From assembly GCF_030848805.1 (NCBI RefSeq), contig NW_027270080.1, positions 319,519 through 383,518 on the forward strand: a stretch of 64,000 nt of DNA, in the 5' to 3' direction. A program made the position numbers and the translations under genes. Each line of letters opens with the position of its first letter. The stretch's first letter is position 1. Positions 10,187-21,871 of this stretch are shown in pieces. This DNA comes from Temnothorax longispinosus. Taxonomy: Eukaryota; Arthropoda; Insecta; Hymenoptera; Formicidae. A model generated the notes under the pieces. It saw only the letters and a list, made by a program, of their open reading frames with translations, made no database searches and was not told where the DNA came from.

Positions 10187-10954
10187 TTGTGCAGTTACAA
10201 TCTGGAGCGAGGAGATTTCATCGAGCGGAAAGCAGAGTCTTTCGACGGAGCCGTGGCGGAGGTCGACAAGGCCGGACGGGACGCTCTGATGCCCCGGCTT
10301 TTCCATTTTCGCATCCTGCCTAAATCCTCCCAACCGATGGAACCGTACGATAAATCGTCCGTTCCGCAGAAAAGTCGCGAATCAAGCCTGGAGACATCAG
10401 ACATGTCACAGAGCAAGGGACAAGCGAGTAGGGAGCAGAGGGTGCAGAGAACGGCGACACCGGTGCCCGTGGAGTGCAGCCAGGACACGCAGGGCATTGG
10501 CAGCGGCCTGTGCGAGGCTTAAGCCCCTTGCACAATGCCAGGCAACAGGCAATAGGAACAGGGAATAGAAATCAGAAATCATGTATAAATGCAGAATAAA
10601 CAGTGACACAGGCAATAGACACAGAGTTTCCGTCACGTTGGAAATTTTGTGCCTATTGCCTGTTGCCAACCAATCATAGCATTCAAACTTTTTAGGTTGT
10701 AATTACGATTTTTTTGGTTATTTCCTGTTCCTATTGCCTGTTGTTTGGCATTGTGCAAGAGGCTTTACAGCCGACTGATAGCCGAGATATTAACACAGAG
10801 AGCTGACGAGGAGGTGAGCAGGTTGTTGGAGGTGGGCACTCAGCCCGCTGGTCAGTCCGAACGAGCCGAGGTTCAACCCAGGACGACCGAGGTGCAGCAG
10901 GAGCAGCAGCCAGACGCAGCCGAATCGCAGCGCATCTCCTACACGAACCTATAG
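10187..10954 (+). pseudogene. Unidentified ORF interrupted by a MITE
   Basis: Not recognised. The first part is open from 10187; the first ATG is at 10289 (MPRLFHFRIL). It is closed at 10520 only because the MITE at 10522-10764 supplies a stop. Removing the MITE with one TTA copy joins 10521 to 10768 through a TAC codon and keeps the frame to 10954, about 139 residues from the ATG. The product would be polar, rich in Ser, Gln, Glu and Arg, with no membrane segment. The upstream leader (10023-10186) and the CpG block at 7730-8004 suit a host gene start. Loss of function is inferred from the insertion; an alternatively terminated transcript is possible. Confidence 0.5.
10522..10764. mobile_element. 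243-bp MITE with TTA target duplication
   Basis: TTA flanks it at 10519-10521 and 10765-10767. The ends are AGCCCCTTGCACAATGCC and its near-complement, continuing into a shared CAACAGGCAATAGGAACAGG arm. A CCAATCA word lies near 10667, as in the MITE island at 30160-34640. No ORF. A three-base TWA duplication fits PIF/Harbinger-type elements. Confidence 0.8.
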
Positions 10955-11340
10955 GGCGTGTATTTACTCAACGAGAGTAACTCTTTGATTATTTCATTTT
11001 ATTTTATATGATAAGTTTATTCGAAGCATAGGCATATAATTATGTCGAGTCCACAAAGATTGTTATTTTTTTTATTTTTTATTTTTATTTCTTTTTGTAT
11101 AACACTTTACAAGTAATCGTGCATGAAAACCTACGAAGTTAGGATGTGAGGTACCGAAAAGGTACGACATAGACATTAGATAAGTTACACCGATCACACC
11201 AAAAGTACACACACAGTATACCTGTCAAACATAAAAATAAACACTGATTATTACATACCTTTACAAATAAAGAAACGATAAAACAGTCATTCACCTACCA
11301 TTAAAGTTTAAGCCTGAAGGCAAAAGATTAAGATATCGTT

Positions 11341-11493
11341 ATGGATTCGGACAAGTTCCGAATCATTGTATTAGCATTTATATTCGTTTTATTCGCCATC
11401 TCAATAGTTTGCATATTACTTTTAGCGTACCCTAAGAGCAAAAAGTCGACTTTAAGTCGACTTCTACCGAAACTGACTTGGCAAAGAAGTTGA
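11341..11493 (+). CDS. Small single-pass membrane ORF (50 aa)
   Basis: ATG at 11341 opens a frame whose residues 6-30 are almost all hydrophobic (RIIVLAFIFVLFAISIVCIL), followed by a basic stretch (KSKK), as in a signal-anchor protein. From codon 30 onward the frame runs into the GTCGAC repeat that starts at 11429, so the last 20 residues come from the repeat and the original C-terminus is lost or never existed. The upstream 200 bases have no obvious promoter. It may be an orphan small protein or a chance ORF. Confidence 0.3.
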   Translation: MDSDKFRIIVLAFIFVLFAISIVCILLLAYPKSKKSTLSRLLPKLTWQRS

Positions 11494-11700
11494 CTTTTTT
11501 AAGGACGAAAGTCGACTTGAAGTCGATTTGAAGTCGGCGAATGTCTCAAAAAACGCCGACTAAAAGTCGACTTTCCGTCATGACATTTTTGAGACATTCG
11601 CCGACTTCAAGTCGACTTTCGTCCTTAAAAAAGTCGACTTCTCTGCCAAGTCAGTTTCGGTAGAAGTCGACTTCCCGCCAACTTTTAAAGTCGATAAAAT
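11429..11700. repeat. GTCGACTT-rich palindromic repeat element
   Basis: The segment starts ACCCTAAGAGC and is built of many copies of AAGTCGACTT arranged as a large imperfect palindrome centred near 11560. The same family lies at 23150-23421 in reverse, where it ends GCTCTTAGGGT, the exact complement of this start. That shared tip supports a mobile foldback element of which this copy's right end is worn. Confidence 0.7.
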
Positions 11701-11720
11701 AAACCGCCGCGTACCTCTGG

Positions 11721-11868
11721 AGGTCGGTTGTGTATCTTGAAACGAGGTGAAAATGACAAAAGTTAACAGATTTTATTAGGTTTTGATAAATAAAATCGTA
11801 GATACGCTAATGAATTTTCTCAGTTTTGTAATTTTTACCTCATTATTTTAAGATACACAATCGACCCC
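11721..11868. mobile_element. Short foldback MITE
   Basis: The ends GGTCGGTTGTGTATCTTGAA and its near-complement (TTAAGATACACAATCGACC) form arms of about 35 bp, continuing as GAGGTGAAAATGAC and a diverged partner. No target duplication is clear and no ORF is present. Confidence 0.6.
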
Positions 11869-12116
11869 TTGCTGCATGGAGGGCTAAAACTGATGCATTT
11901 CGATTTTTTTCATATATAAAATAATTTAATTATCTAAAAAAACTGTATAATTACAATCCTAATGTTTTATTCTTAATTACAAAGGCGGCTACTGTGTGCC
12001 GTCATATCTGTGCCACTTCTGCGTGCGCGGATTCCGGCAGCCACTTCTTGTAAGCTGACAACAGAACTAAAATTATAAATATATAATATCCACAGACTTT
12101 TATACTAGACCATTAA

Positions 12117-12558
12117 GGGTCGACAGGAGTAACACTACCGACCTCTGTCGGGTTGCTTAGCTGCGAGTCCGTATTTTATTTATTATAAATTTTTTAAAAG
12201 CCAAAATGGAAAATCCGGCTCTGTACCAGCTTGCGGCTGATCTTACTGATTAAAATGAGCATAAGTGAAATGAGATTCGTTAATTAATTTGGCTAAAATT
12301 TGGGACAAACCGTTCCTAAGCAGCTTTGCAGGCTTGCTTAGAGCTGCAAAGCTGCTTAGGAACGGTTTGTCCCAAATTTTAGCCAAATTAATTAACGAAT
12401 CTCATTTCACTTATGCTCGTTTTAATCAGTAAGATCAGCCGCAAGCTGGTACAGAGCCGGATTTTCCATTTTGGCTTTTAAAAAATTTATAATAAATAAA
12501 ATACGGACTCGCAGCTAAGCAACCCGACAGAGGTCGGTAGTGTTACTCCTGTCGACCC
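12117..12558. mobile_element. 442-bp foldback with TTAA target duplication (copy 1)
   Basis: TTAA flanks both sides (12113-12116, 12559-12562). The element is a near-perfect inverted repeat of about 215-bp arms beginning GGGTCGACAGGAGTAACAC. TTAA duplication is the hallmark of piggyBac-type (also Kolobok) elements. A 15-codon ATG-to-TAA frame sits in each arm (12206 onward in the left one). A shorter copy is at 62260-62537. Confidence 0.85.
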
Positions 12559-12562
12559 TTAA

Positions 12563-13039
12563 CATCTATGGACGCACTGCCAAAAAGCTGATGCGAGTGC
12601 GAGGTGCAAGTGTTAGTGAAGGGTGCGGCCATATTGAATTAACAATAAGTCACTATCGGGTGTTCAGTTGCTCATGATGTGTGTTTATCTGCATTCGTTA
12701 TACAATACATTAACGAAGCAGGCAAATGTTTTTGTGTTAAATATTGGTACATGTTATCAATAAGTTTGTAAAGTCATGCCTTCAACGTGTAGCGTACTTG
12801 AATGCCAAAATCGAACCACTACTCCTGTAGTATTAAACCCTTTCTTTTGGACATTCTGTATATGCCAGACTATTGTATAGAAATCTTGTATAAAACCACT
12901 TGTATAGAATCTGTAGTATAGCATATCTTGACTAAAATCAACATGGCGGTAAGCATCACAGCCGAGATGCCTGTCAGCGGTCTAGTATTGTGTAGAAGTC
13001 TATGATAATATCTAAATATTATTTTATAAATTAAAATCT
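12563..13039. other. Spacer with a possible THAP start fragment
   Basis: At 12777 an ATG opens MPSTCSVLECQNRT, which resembles the first residues of insect THAP proteins (Met-Pro, then Cys-x4-Cys). The frame loses resemblance after about 20 codons. Nothing else is supported here. Confidence 0.25.
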
Positions 13040-13286
13040 CACATTTTTCATCCAAATTCCAGATTTCTAGCAGTTTGTATTTGGACACGACTCCCTGCGA
13101 CTGCAGCGTTTGTCGTACTATTGCTTGAGTGCGTGGTATCAACCTGAAAAAATCGTATTGAATTGATGTAATCTATTCGATGAATCAACGTGAAATCGAA
13201 AGGAGATAGAATAACGATTTTAGACCCATGACTTGGTGATGCTCCCAGGTATCGTCAGCAGCGACGGAACAAATCGTTTCAGCTTA

Positions 13287-14735
13287 GGGTAGGAAAAACT
13301 ACAGCGGATTACAGAAAATTATATTACAGGAACTACATAAAGTATTACACGAAATTACAGACTCTAAAGTATTGTAATATACTGTAATATTTTCGTACTA
13401 TACGCTCGGATTACAGGAAAATATTACAGGAAAATAGCCTGTATTCTGTCATTTAGTGGCTCCCGCTTGATTTTAGAGGATTTTCCTCTGAAATACGGTC
13501 TCAAGAAGATATTTTAAAATCTAGAGGAACCATCTAACCATGAGACACTAAACTTAAGATTGCAGTCCTCTTAATACTAGAGGACCTGATTTCCGATATT
13601 CACCCGGCATAAAAAAAAATTATTTTTTGTCAAAATTCTATTATTATTTTATAACTAAATTTGTTTCTTAAGATGCAGTCTATGATTATAAATATTTTCT
13701 TGTATTGAAAAACACACTTACCTTGGTGGGATTCGAATTCGGGACCTCTGGATCGTGAGCCAACTGCCTTACGTGGTAGACTTTCTTAATTTGATGTAAG
13801 TGTTATATATAGTCTACATATGTCATAACCAGCGCAAATATATAATTTTTCAAAAATCATCTTAAGAAACAAATTTCCCCACTTATCAGTAGAATTTTTT
13901 TTTTGTGAATATCTTGCCGATATTACAGGATAATAATAGCCTGTAATATCACTGTGGAATTATAGGAAAATAATTTGTAGTGTATAATATAATACATATA
14001 ATACATATAATACATAATACATATAAGAAAAAATATATTTATATGATGTCAAAATGGCGAATACCCTGTAATACACACTGATACTTTATATTTTTTTATA
14101 TTTATTTACTTATAAAATATGAAATTAAAAAATAATAAAATGTGGTTAAAAAGTGATACATTAAATCTAATAAATTTCAAACAATATTTATAGAAATAAT
14201 TTATATATAGCTGCATTGAAGTAAAAGTATACTATATATGGAGGGGTAAAAACCACGTAACTCAAATTTTTAAAAATCTTTTCTCGTGTGCATAGATGCA
14301 ATCTGTACAATATATAAATTGCATCTATGCACACGAGAAAATATTTTTAAAAATTTGACTTACACCACTGTTGTTTTTACCCCTCCATGTATGATAAGGC
14401 TCGCTATTTCAAATTTCATGGATTACTGGTAGCATTACGTTTAATACACGCGTGTAGTAAGTGTATTACACATTTTGTAGATTACATGTGTAGTCTACTA
14501 CTCAAGTCACTTACCATACGTGTAGTATATTACACATATAGTGGATTACACGTGTAGTGGATTTTACACTTTATGATTAGACATGTATTCCATATTACAG
14601 GAATTTCACGCACTAAAGGAATTACAGCGTGTAATAACTACAGATTATTGTGTTTCTTTCTGTGATAACTACAGGGAGTCTTGTAGTAACTACACAAGTG
14701 TAATATTTACTGGCTGTAGTTTCTTTCCGTAAAGG
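13287..14735. mobile_element. 1.45 kb TIR element rich in ATTACAG words, inside the DHX37 pseudogene
   Basis: The ends are GGGTAGGAAAAACTACAGC and the complement CCTTTACGGAAAGAAACTACAGC, and the interior repeats the words ATTACAGG, GTAATA and TACACGTGTAG many times in both orientations. It separates two parts of one DHX37 exon (EGQV and KLKRF), so its limits are supported by the host reading. There is no transposase. It resembles the element at 43002-44047 in tip and design. A SINE is nested at 13590-13885. Confidence 0.7.
13590..13885 (-). mobile_element. tRNA-derived SINE, copy 1
   Basis: On the minus strand a tRNA-like head is readable near 13785-13725: GGCAGTTGGCTCACGATC followed by a B-box-like TTCGAATCCC, the internal pol III promoter. 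Flanking arms CTTAAGAAACAAATT and its complement lie on either side. A second copy at 43165-43462 matches over nearly its whole length, including the A/T-rich tail that ends GCCGGGTGAATATCGGAAAT. It is not a working tRNA: the acceptor stem does not pair. Confidence 0.7.
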
Positions 14736-15439
14736 ACACTTGACCCTCCAAGAAGAAATACGCGAACCACTTGACACCGTCCACAGATGCTCTATATCCA
14801 TCGATGGTAGTGCTCATCCGGCCTTTCCAAATGTACCAGACACGCGGCAAACGATCTTCCCGGTTCCTTGATTACATCTATAAATGAGAATAATAATATT
14901 CGATCATAATGAAGATTAATATCTTTATAAATAAATAGGAAAAACATTATAAAGCAACAATTGTGATAAAAATACCTTGGCGGTGGATCAACCAACGGTT
15001 CACTAAGATGGCATAGCATGGAAGCGAATTTCGGCAATCATTCGGGTTTTATCGCCGTGACACCTCGCATATATACATCTTATTCGTTTCGTACACCTCT
15101 TTATAAACCACCTATTCCGGACTGATTTTCCGTAGAACGCACGAAGAATGCATGAATACAGGTTCCTCCATTTCTGATGGTGTTCTGAAAGATGGTTCAG
15201 AATGGAGAGGTCGCATATTCAATAGGTCTTAATTATCGATGATAATTAATAACACACCATACTTAACCTGTAAGCATGTTTCCACTTGGCCTTATCCTGA
15301 TCCTCTTTTAGATCCGCCATACCTGCAAGAACTATCTGGCGCAGCAATTTCGCTTCCATGTCGGTTTGGTAACGGCATTCTGTAACAATTCTTGTTGTGG
15401 ACAACCGTCTCAAACATATTGCAACATCCCAGGTAGCAT

Positions 15440-16190
15440 TAATGTCAAAAAGGTATCTATAAGTTGTCGTTTTAAGGTTGCCTTTATGATTTTACCATAA
15501 GATGACCAATGGATGCCTTTAAATCGATATCTCGTTTACTGTTATCCGAATGATGTCTTTTTTATGACATCTTAATGGAGAGGAAAACCTGTTATCCTAA
15601 AGTCACCATTTTACTTTATCCGATAGATGGCTGTTTTAAGGCATCGAAAAGTCATCAATTTAATGTTATCCAAAAGTATCTTCATAAAAGTGTCCAAAGG
15701 TATCTATCGGTAGCGCTGTTTCTGCCTTCTGTTGTAGTCCAAAAGATGTCATCAGGTAGATATCATGTTGTAGTGGCGTTATTGATGTCATTAAAACAAT
15801 GTAGGAAAGTTATAATTTTTACGACATCTTCTTGATTATGGAAATATCTAGAAGTCGAGATTTTATTGCGTCGCACGTATTAGCACGTATTTTATTCCAA
15901 AGCGACAAATTGTTTGACAAAAAGTGCGTAAATATATAAAGTGTAATTAATACTCGTGTAAGTATATACTTTCGCTTTTTCTATATTTTTAATATATATA
16001 TATATATATATACATATGCATATATCATAAAGCGTACGTGACTATAATTCACAGTGTACTTTTCAGGTTATACCGAGTTATACACGCAGTAATAAATAAT
16101 ATAATAAAGTATTTTCTCTACATCTGGAAAAAGTTGTGAGTAGAAAAAGTAATATTACTGATCTAATTCCGTGTTTTAATTCCATTTAAT
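15440..16190. other. Left subterminal region of the 7.5 kb element
   Basis: Non-coding. The first 400 bases are a mosaic of short degenerate words (AAGATGTC, GGTATCT, TTATCCGA) that recur as complements at 22540-22890. AT-rich sequence with a (TA)n run near 15990-16010 follows. Confidence 0.5.
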
Positions 16191-16194
16191 AGTT

Positions 16195-17092
16195 GAAGGG
16201 TTAATTGATACATTATTAGATTATGCCATGGGACCTCCGTTGAGACGGTGGAAAACCGTTCCTTGAGCTCTCGCGAAGACAGCAAAACGACGAATCCGCA
16301 CTCTTGTGCAAACGGATCTCGATTATTTAGCAAATGCAGCGAATAATGCTGCGTCTAGTCCTTTATGCTCACCGCCAACAGCTCGTGTTTCTAATATTTC
16401 CAATGACGTTTGTCATCAAATTAATGATTTCTTTGATAATCTTGAACGCTTTTGATGACGTAGATGATCTCAATTTACTAATCAATGAAAGACAGACACT
16501 GACTAATACAGATATCCAGATGGAGAATTAGTCTCAATCGATTATCACTCGTCCCACTAGTATAACTGATCTTCAAAATTTTCTTGCTCATTAGGCAATT
16601 TAAAACAAAATACCTCAATCCCTTGTGAACGATCTTTTGAGAGGGTTAAAGAATTTGGTCATCCTGAGCTTCTGTTTGATGCCAGGACATTATGTGACAC
16701 GCCAAACAGAATTAATATACGGGCTCTCGCTGGAGGTATGTACTTATATATGTTCATTATATGGCTTAGACAGAGCACTGAAGGAACAGTTGAGATACAG
16801 AAACTATAATGTATTGCTGCAGCGTAATGTTGACACGGAAATTTCTGTGATTCTCCAAATTAACATTAATATCGATGGACTACCTCTATCAAAGAGTTCT
16901 AAGAGTCAGTTGTGGCCCATATTAGGTAAAGTTGTTGGAACTCAGTTTGTCGAACCATTCGTTATTGGAGCGTTTCATGGAAGTAAAAAGCCTTCATCCG
17001 CTGCTGAATTTCTACAAGCATTTCTCACAGAGTACATGAAATTGTACAATGAAGGTTTTATTTACGAAAATCGAAGCTATGTTTCCCGATGA
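16195..17092 (+). pseudogene. Transposase-like ORF of the 7.5 kb element
   Basis: The clear open part is 16625-17092. It contains ININIDGLPLSKSSKSQLWPILG, then PFVIGAFHGSKKPSSAAEFLQAF and GFIYENRSYV, a combination I know from large, uncharacterised insect transposase proteins (IDGLP-x-S block) that resemble Tnp2-type CACTA transposases. Upstream, in shifted frames, NKIPQSLVNDLLRGLK and LCDTPNRINIRAL fit the usual preceding segment. The Cys-rich part that normally follows ENRSYV is missing, so the protein is truncated at a stop at 17090-17092. The catalytic residues cannot be placed. Confidence 0.5.
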
Positions 17093-17152
17093 GACATTAG
17101 GCACTTACTGACAGAAAATAAAAGCTGAAATGTTTAATTATATTATTTTTCA

Positions 17153-19560
17153 GATGATTGTAGAGAGGATCGAAAGCGTTTTGAGGATTTAATTCTACAA
17201 AAAGTAAATGAGTTGCTGGAAGTAGTGCGAAGAAATGATAACCCAGTGGAGCGTACAGACCGTCATTATGCACTTCTGCCCCAGATGCCATATTCAACGA
17301 TATTAACGCATTACAAAGATTCGATCGTGATCTCAAAGACAATGGACAAATGCGAGATCAATTTGTACGTATGCGAGTACTGTGAAACTGTGCTGATACA
17401 TCGGATTTGTTCAGAAAACTAGTATTTTTCTGCATTGAGGGTAATGACGGGCAAAGCAGCTTAGGGTAAAACAGAGCCATGAGCAGAGAGCTATCCATAG
17501 TTTAATCTATTTGTTATCGACATCCCGTAAGCGCGCTATCTATCGAGCAGCGTTTCTGATGTAGTCGCGCTGCGAGACATCCGTCTAATTAAACGCATGT
17601 GTCGTGTTTCTTTCTATATTCGTGCGCAACGCTGACGCGCAGGCGTTCCCGGACTTTACCGCGCAAACAACGACGTTCTCGTCGTCACTTCTTTTCGGAC
17701 GCTCAACGAGTGAGCATATATCATTTTGCTTAGATATTGCGTAGATACGCTACTTCTGTATATTGGTAGAATCCTTAATATCCCGGCTTCTGAGGAAGCA
17801 GAGCTGTTATATACAGCTACATTGCTGATTGGAGAAGACGAAAACCTTGTCTCTGGACTTTCTGATTGCCGATAAGGAAAACGAGGAAATTCCGATAATA
17901 AAGACGAGGGCGGCCATTAATCCCGAGATATATTGTTGGAAGGACGAGGATCCCTTGCATCGTCTTTATACTTTATAAGTATACTCTGATGAGAGAATTC
18001 CAGTTATCCTATTCTGGAACAAGCCTAATTTTGGCTAATTGCAAGGTAACCTTATCATTTATTTGGTAAAACCGTTCTTGGGTTAACATTAAATTCAGGC
18101 TTTATATAGCTTAATCAGAGGATATTGGTTACAGAGAATATCGTGAGATTTTCACGATTGCATATCGTGGCGCGCATAAAGTAATACAATTGTGGCACGC
18201 ATAAATTAATACGATCGAAAGGCCTTTTCTCGAGAGCTCAGTTCCTTCGTGAACCTTCCAGAAGACGAATAGTATAAGGCTATTCGTGCTTCTATCTGTA
18301 TAACGCATAACGTGTTCGGCGCGTGGCAACGGAATATCTGAAGCGTGAAACATCGCGTGATTTGAGCGTGATATATCGTGTTAAACAAGTACGACATTGC
18401 GTATCCTAAACATAATAAATAGCGAGTACTAAGCTGGACTAAAGTCAATATAGATATTATTATCTTTTATACGAATAGTAAATATTGTAGAAATTCTTTG
18501 TTCAAGAAACTATATTCCTTTATTTGTTAACCGCGATTATTATTATTCTATTTCTTGCGTATTTTCTCTGTATATATTTGCTAACAATTTGCGATATTAG
18601 TTTGTATTTAACATATATAAGTTTATTCAGGTCAATAATGATTGAAGTACAATACACTATTATAACATAATCATTCATTTCAGAAATCATATTCTTATTC
18701 GACGTTCTCTGCTGAAACATTACTTGAACTTAGTAGTTTGATTAATAAAAGAAAGATTAAAGATCTTATAAAGAATAACAAGAAAACTTCAATCATTAAT
18801 GACAAACATTCAATATAATCATTTACTGCATTATTCTTGTATGATTTACGTTCTTTGCATACGTTAATGATTTTTTAGTATATTGTGCATTCCTTTGATT
18901 TTGTTTAAAAATACTCTGACATTGTCTAATTGAGATTAACGTTAATTGCTGCATTCTTGCGCAACCGAATGTAATATATTGATTTCACTCTATATAAAAT
19001 TATAATCGAATTATTTCATAAACAATAAAGGCATCGTTCTTTCCTTCCTTTCTAATAAAAGATTTGATACTCAGTTCCTATACAGGATTGTTTCGTCAAT
19101 ATTTAATTAAGTTGTTTAAATTGTTGATATTTTCTAGATGAAAAAAATTCAAGACATCGGCGGAAAATCAGTTCAAAAAGCCGTTAAATATGCAATGAAA
19201 GTAGTTATGACGGATGATTTAACTCAACAAGTCGTTTGGACCCTCGGAGCTGAGAACAAACCAAAAATCTCCAAGTTCACGTTTCCATATGTCATAATTG
19301 GTATGTACATGGCATATAACACTTTTGTTAAGTTCTTCGCCGTAAAAAAGTTACCACGTCTCATAGTCTACTTTTTCAGATGTTGTACGTAAACACATTT
19401 GAAGGGACAAAAATCAAAACTGTCGAAGACCGAATCGCTGAGTGGCTTCGCCGTGGGGGCGATCGAAAAAAGCAGAAAATAAACGTCGTGAACGTCAAAA
19501 TCTTCAACATCAGTGATATGGATTCAACATTGTATTTGGTAGATATATATATATTACACT
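17153..19560 (+). pseudogene. DUF4806-domain gene, split by a long intron or insertion
   Basis: After a TTTTTCAG acceptor at about 17152 an exon encodes RKRFEDLILQKVNELLE and, in a neighbouring frame, INALQRFDRDLKDNGQMRDQF, ending at a GTACGT donor (about 17363). A TTTCTAG acceptor precedes 19138, where MKKIQDIGGKSVQKAVKYAMK and LTQQVVWTLGAENKPKISKF continue the same domain; a donor GTATGT at about 19301 and an acceptor before 19380 add VEDRIAEWLRRGGDRKKQK. This order (LxxFxxxLK, IGG, W-x-G, EDxIxxWL) matches DUF4806 proteins common in ants. A stop or frameshift after RKHI shows decay. The 1.77 kb between the halves holds no other recognised gene. Confidence 0.55.
17430..19137. other. Long non-coding stretch between DUF4806 halves
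   Basis: It begins with a CpG-containing block (17520-17710) and a short open segment near 17757-17870 (ASEEAELLYTATLLIGEDE) with no recognised homologue. It then becomes AT-rich. It may be one long intron or an intron plus an unrecognised insertion. Confidence 0.4.
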
Positions 19561-19639
19561 GTACCTGCGTCTATATGCATCACGCGTACCTTTTTTTAAA
19601 TAAGATAAATATAGATATCAAAAGTTCCTAATATTCATA

Positions 19640-21430
19640 TAAATAAGTGGATGTGATAATGTTGTTTATATGCAACTGTGTTTTGCTCATGTGAGATTTG
19701 TTTGTTTATGTACAAGATATATATTACTGTACCTGTGTCTATAATATGCATCACGCGTGCCTTTTTTTATAAGATAAATATTGAAGTTGCTCTAACAGTG
19801 AGACGATTAGAGTGATTTTATGCTTCACTATTTACACGATCTCATTTACATTTATATCTGAATAATATTAGCACGTGCTCAGACGCACGTGCGCGCGCGC
19901 GCACACACACACACATACATACACATACAAACACAAAATATTAATATAGTATTCAATGGCTCGCATACAAATCCCATGTACACGAAAGTTTTATAGGGTA
20001 TTTCTTTTTAAAGAAAGGGTGGAAAAAAGCAAAGAGAATCTATGATACTATTTTGTTGCGATGGTTTATGTAATATGCAAGATGATTCCGTTACGTACAG
20101 TTGTGAAATTACAACGCAGTAATATAATTGTCACAAAAATTAAGAAACTAAACGCGATTTTCATCTAAATTATTAAATACATTTTGTTCGTTGATTGTAC
20201 TGTAGTTGATTGCACTAAATGCAAACAAAATATCTATACTTTTTTACTCGACGAGATATTTTTTTTATCCAGCATATTCAATTACATGTACGCAAAAGAG
20301 ATAACTATTTTGTTTTTTTAATTTTTTTTCTCCATGAGTATATACTTGTGTCGTTACGAGATGAGAGACACAATTAGTGCTCATACATTTTCATAACTCA
20401 GGTATCCTGTCACTGCTTAATCAACACTTTTCCTATAGTGGTCAAAAAGTCTATACACGCAGTATAGACACAGCAAAATCAAATGCTTATCGTCGCGGAA
20501 GCATCTTGCATACTTGTAAATTACAGAGACAACAGATATCTGAGAGATTGGAGCTCGATGTGCACCGCAATGCACTGAAATTTTAGTATTAGTCACTCTT
20601 TATTAATTTATCGTACATATAATACTGTACATTAGTCGCAATACATTTTAGTTGATAGAGCATTATCACTGAAATATTTAGCGCCAGCACACGTTTTTAT
20701 TGTAATTGATTAAGCTTCGAATTCATCTTTGCTCGTTGTTACATCAACGAAAAGTCGATAAATGGAAGTATGCTTCAGATCTTTGCTAATAAACAAGCTT
20801 TATCTCTGCCATAGGTACAACTCGTTCACACTACACGGCGATTTGATACTTGTAATTTTGTCGTAACTTCGTCAGCACGATAGTGTCCAATTAGCTAAGA
20901 ATTAATCGTTTATTTCACGAATATAATAATAACGCGCGCTAACATTCGTAAAAATTGTCAGATTTTCTAATGAGTTATATAATTAATATGAATTTATGTT
21001 TATCGCAGATTTTATTAATAATAATAAATTATTATTAAGATTATATTGTTGGCGTATTAATGGCGATACATTGATTAGTGATTAATAATAAATAATTATA
21101 ATTAATTAATACATTGATAGATATTAATAATATTAATGATTAATAGATATTAATAGATTCTATTAATGATTGTCACTAACGATTAACGGCATCACAAATT
21201 CTGTTTATTAATAGAGTGAATTAATACTTTAAGAAGAGTCCGATTATTGTCGTAGAATGAAGGCGGCTTAATTTGGCCTGAGATAATGACATTTTACTCC
21301 GTAGCCCGTCCAGTTATACGAATGTTAGCGCCCACATCACGTAACACTGCTCCATAGCGATAAGTTTACTCTAAATAAGCTTCTACATGTAAGGATGTTT
21401 AATAAGTAATATTTATCAAAGTTCTAAATA
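19640..21430. other. AT-rich stretch without gene
   Basis: A (GC)n(CA)n microsatellite lies at 19887-19930. An approximate repeat of about 140 bases (ATATATTACTGTACCTG, GCATCACGCGT) occurs at 19545-19600 and 19720-19775. A 69-codon open frame at 20377-20586 shows no known motif. The stretch 20960-21200 is a run of TTAATAATAAT words. Confidence 0.4.
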
Positions 21431-21557
21431 TACAGGGTGTCCGAAAAATCGCCTACTCCACTTCGGGAGGTGATTCGGGACCCAAAAACAAGCAAAAAAG
21501 TTCATACAAACATAGGTCCGGAAATGAGCCGTTTCCGAGTTATAGCCACTTTTATGT

Positions 21558-21797
21558 TCAAAAATCGTAAATTTTTATTTTCAATTTTTTTAAATTACAA
21601 TTACCAAATTCTCTCAAGTTTCTGTCTACATTTCGAAAAGACGCTATTCCCGGTACATCTCGATTTGGAAAAGACTGGATGTATAATCTTCTTGCCTCGG
21701 CAGCATTACTTTGAGCAAGACCATATATAAGATGCATATCAGCTAATTCATTAAAATTTAAACGATCCATTGATGAATACGGAAATATTATATACAA
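21558..21797 (-). pseudogene. DUF4817-type helix-turn-helix fragment
   Basis: The frame reads ADMHLIYGLAQSNAAEARRL then a Tyr, then FPNRDVPGIASFRNVDRNLRE. This is the DUF4817 pattern (M-x-x-Y-G-x-A-x-G/S-N-A-x-x-A-x-R-x-Y, F-P-x-R-x-x-P). It is the DNA-binding N-terminus of insect transposases that carry CAGGGTGTCC ends. Only about 60 residues remain; the rest of the gene is deleted. Confidence 0.7.
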
Positions 21798-21871
21798 CCT
21801 AAAAGTAAGGTGTTGTTAAATAATAATTTGAAACTTATTGAAAAGCCGTGATTTACTTACTGATTTTGAAT

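Larger units (their letters stand above)
10955..12112. other. Mostly non-coding stretch with small ORF and repeats
   Basis: Apart from the entries at 11341-11493, 11429-11700 and 11721-11868, I see AT-rich sequence. One 65-base segment (11985-12049) lies between AAAG and GTAAGC and is open in two frames, so it could be an exon. Its product is not recognised and the call is weak. Confidence 0.3.
13040..15379 (-). pseudogene. DHX37/kurz-type RNA helicase, C-terminal pseudogene
   Basis: Four exon remnants of the C-terminal region of the DEAH helicase DHX37 (kurz in flies; nucleolar, small-subunit rRNA processing) can be read in order on the minus strand. Exon 15379-15268 has AKLLRQIVLAGMADL. 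Exon 15184-14976 has EEPVFMHSS, VVYKEVYETNKMY and SEPLVDPPPR. Exon 14877 to about 14736 has GKIVCRVSGTFGKAG and WFAYFFLEGQV. After an insertion KLKRFVPSLL appears near 13285-13245, then PRTQAIVRQTLQSQ at 13145-13040. Splice phases join exactly at the first two junctions. Three Trp positions have become stops and at least two frameshifts occur. Retained introns exclude a processed copy. The helicase core would have lain to the right but is cut off by the element at 15430. Confidence 0.85.

Noticed and set aside
10195..10669. Minus-strand ORFs over 10195-10669
   Set aside because: They are antisense to the ORF restored by MITE removal and run into the MITE itself.
13725..13785. Possible functional tRNA gene
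   Set aside because: The acceptor and D stems do not pair and the segment is part of a two-copy SINE.
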